Below are positions 63,768-64,000 of a stretch of 64,000 nucleotides of DNA, piece after piece (positions within the stretch are counted from its first letter, which is position 1; each line of letters opens with the position of its first letter). The notes below the pieces were generated by a model. It was not told the DNA's origin. It saw only the letters and a program-made list of their open reading frames with translations, and ran no database searches. The stretch comes from JAHJQZ01 sp963675235 (GTDB lineage: Bacteria; Pseudomonadota; Alphaproteobacteria; Rhizobiales; Devosiaceae), in NCBI GenBank assembly GCA_963675235.2, contig CAXXFU010000004.1, positions 682,001 through 746,000 of the forward strand, given 5' to 3'. A program made the translations under genes and the position numbers.

Positions 63768-64000
63768 AGCGCCAGAACACTGGTGGTACAGGTCTGGGTC
63801 GGCGCGCTGTCTGAGACAAGCTACGAACACGCACAACGCGAGCTCCGGGGGCGGAGACTTCTCCGCCGTTTCCTTTTATCGGAAGACACGTCGGAATGCT
63901 GACCATTGGCTCTGACGTGGGGAGATCGAACACAGCACGCATCTGCCATGGGCTTTCCAGGCGTTGGTTCCGGCGGCCCCATATGTGCCGGTGCCAATTC

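Overview
This is a GC-rich window from an alphaproteobacterium. The order Hyphomicrobiales (rhizobia and marine relatives) is the most likely home. The evidence is the many binding-protein-dependent ABC importers with cytoplasmic regulators, a che operon without cheZ, the rhizobial-type tdh-kbl pair and the polyol locus with a SorC regulator. I place it no lower than class with confidence. I recognised no rRNA or tRNA gene, CRISPR array, insertion sequence or prophage gene.

Layout. 1-3239: end of a sugar ABC importer (binding protein tail, two permeases, ATPase). 3263-6752: a truncated AraC-type regulator, then a threonine-degradation pair (tdh, kbl) and an XRE-cupin regulator with a small upstream gene; matching palindromes sit before both transcription units. 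7205-15586: a LacI-regulated importer with a GNAT acetyltransferase, a GH63-type glycosidase resembling glucosylglycerate hydrolases and a Gfo/Idh/MocA dehydrogenase. 15717-25451 (minus strand): one long chemotaxis operon, STAS-cheY-cheA-cheW-mcp-cheW-cheR-cheB, ending in a 597-residue soluble receptor-like protein that carries a CheZ-like D-x-x-x-Q motif and a CheZ-like C-terminal tail. 26208-41413: a metabolism and energy block with kynureninase, pyruvate formate-lyase and its activase, a GGDEF-EAL protein, a five-heme cytochrome c, and a complete Na+-translocating NADH:quinone oxidoreductase operon (nqrABCDEF-apbE-nqrM) followed by a CBS-pair protein.

41414-42619 is a gene graveyard. It includes two C-terminal gene fragments lying back to back at one breakpoint near 42237. 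42620-51138: an arabinofuranosidase locus (HTH regulator, GH51 enzyme, peptide/oligosaccharide-type ABC importer). 51496-53388: an EF-G-like protein with a degenerate GTPase domain. 53708-63039: a polyol locus (SorC regulator, importer, mannitol 2-dehydrogenase, and a fused HAD phosphatase-FGGY kinase). 63114-63767: a secreted SH3b protein.

Taken together, the window describes a motile scavenger of plant or algal sugars, polyols and compatible solutes. It also has an unusual set of low-oxygen and sodium-energetics genes (PFL, Nqr, multiheme cytochrome). The most interesting points are the possible CheZ-like phosphatase fused into a receptor-like scaffold, the shortened NqrB that lacks the usual flavin-attachment motif, the HAD-kinase fusion, the threonine dehydrogenase that has lost its structural-zinc cysteines, and several well-formed operators that pair with adjacent regulators.
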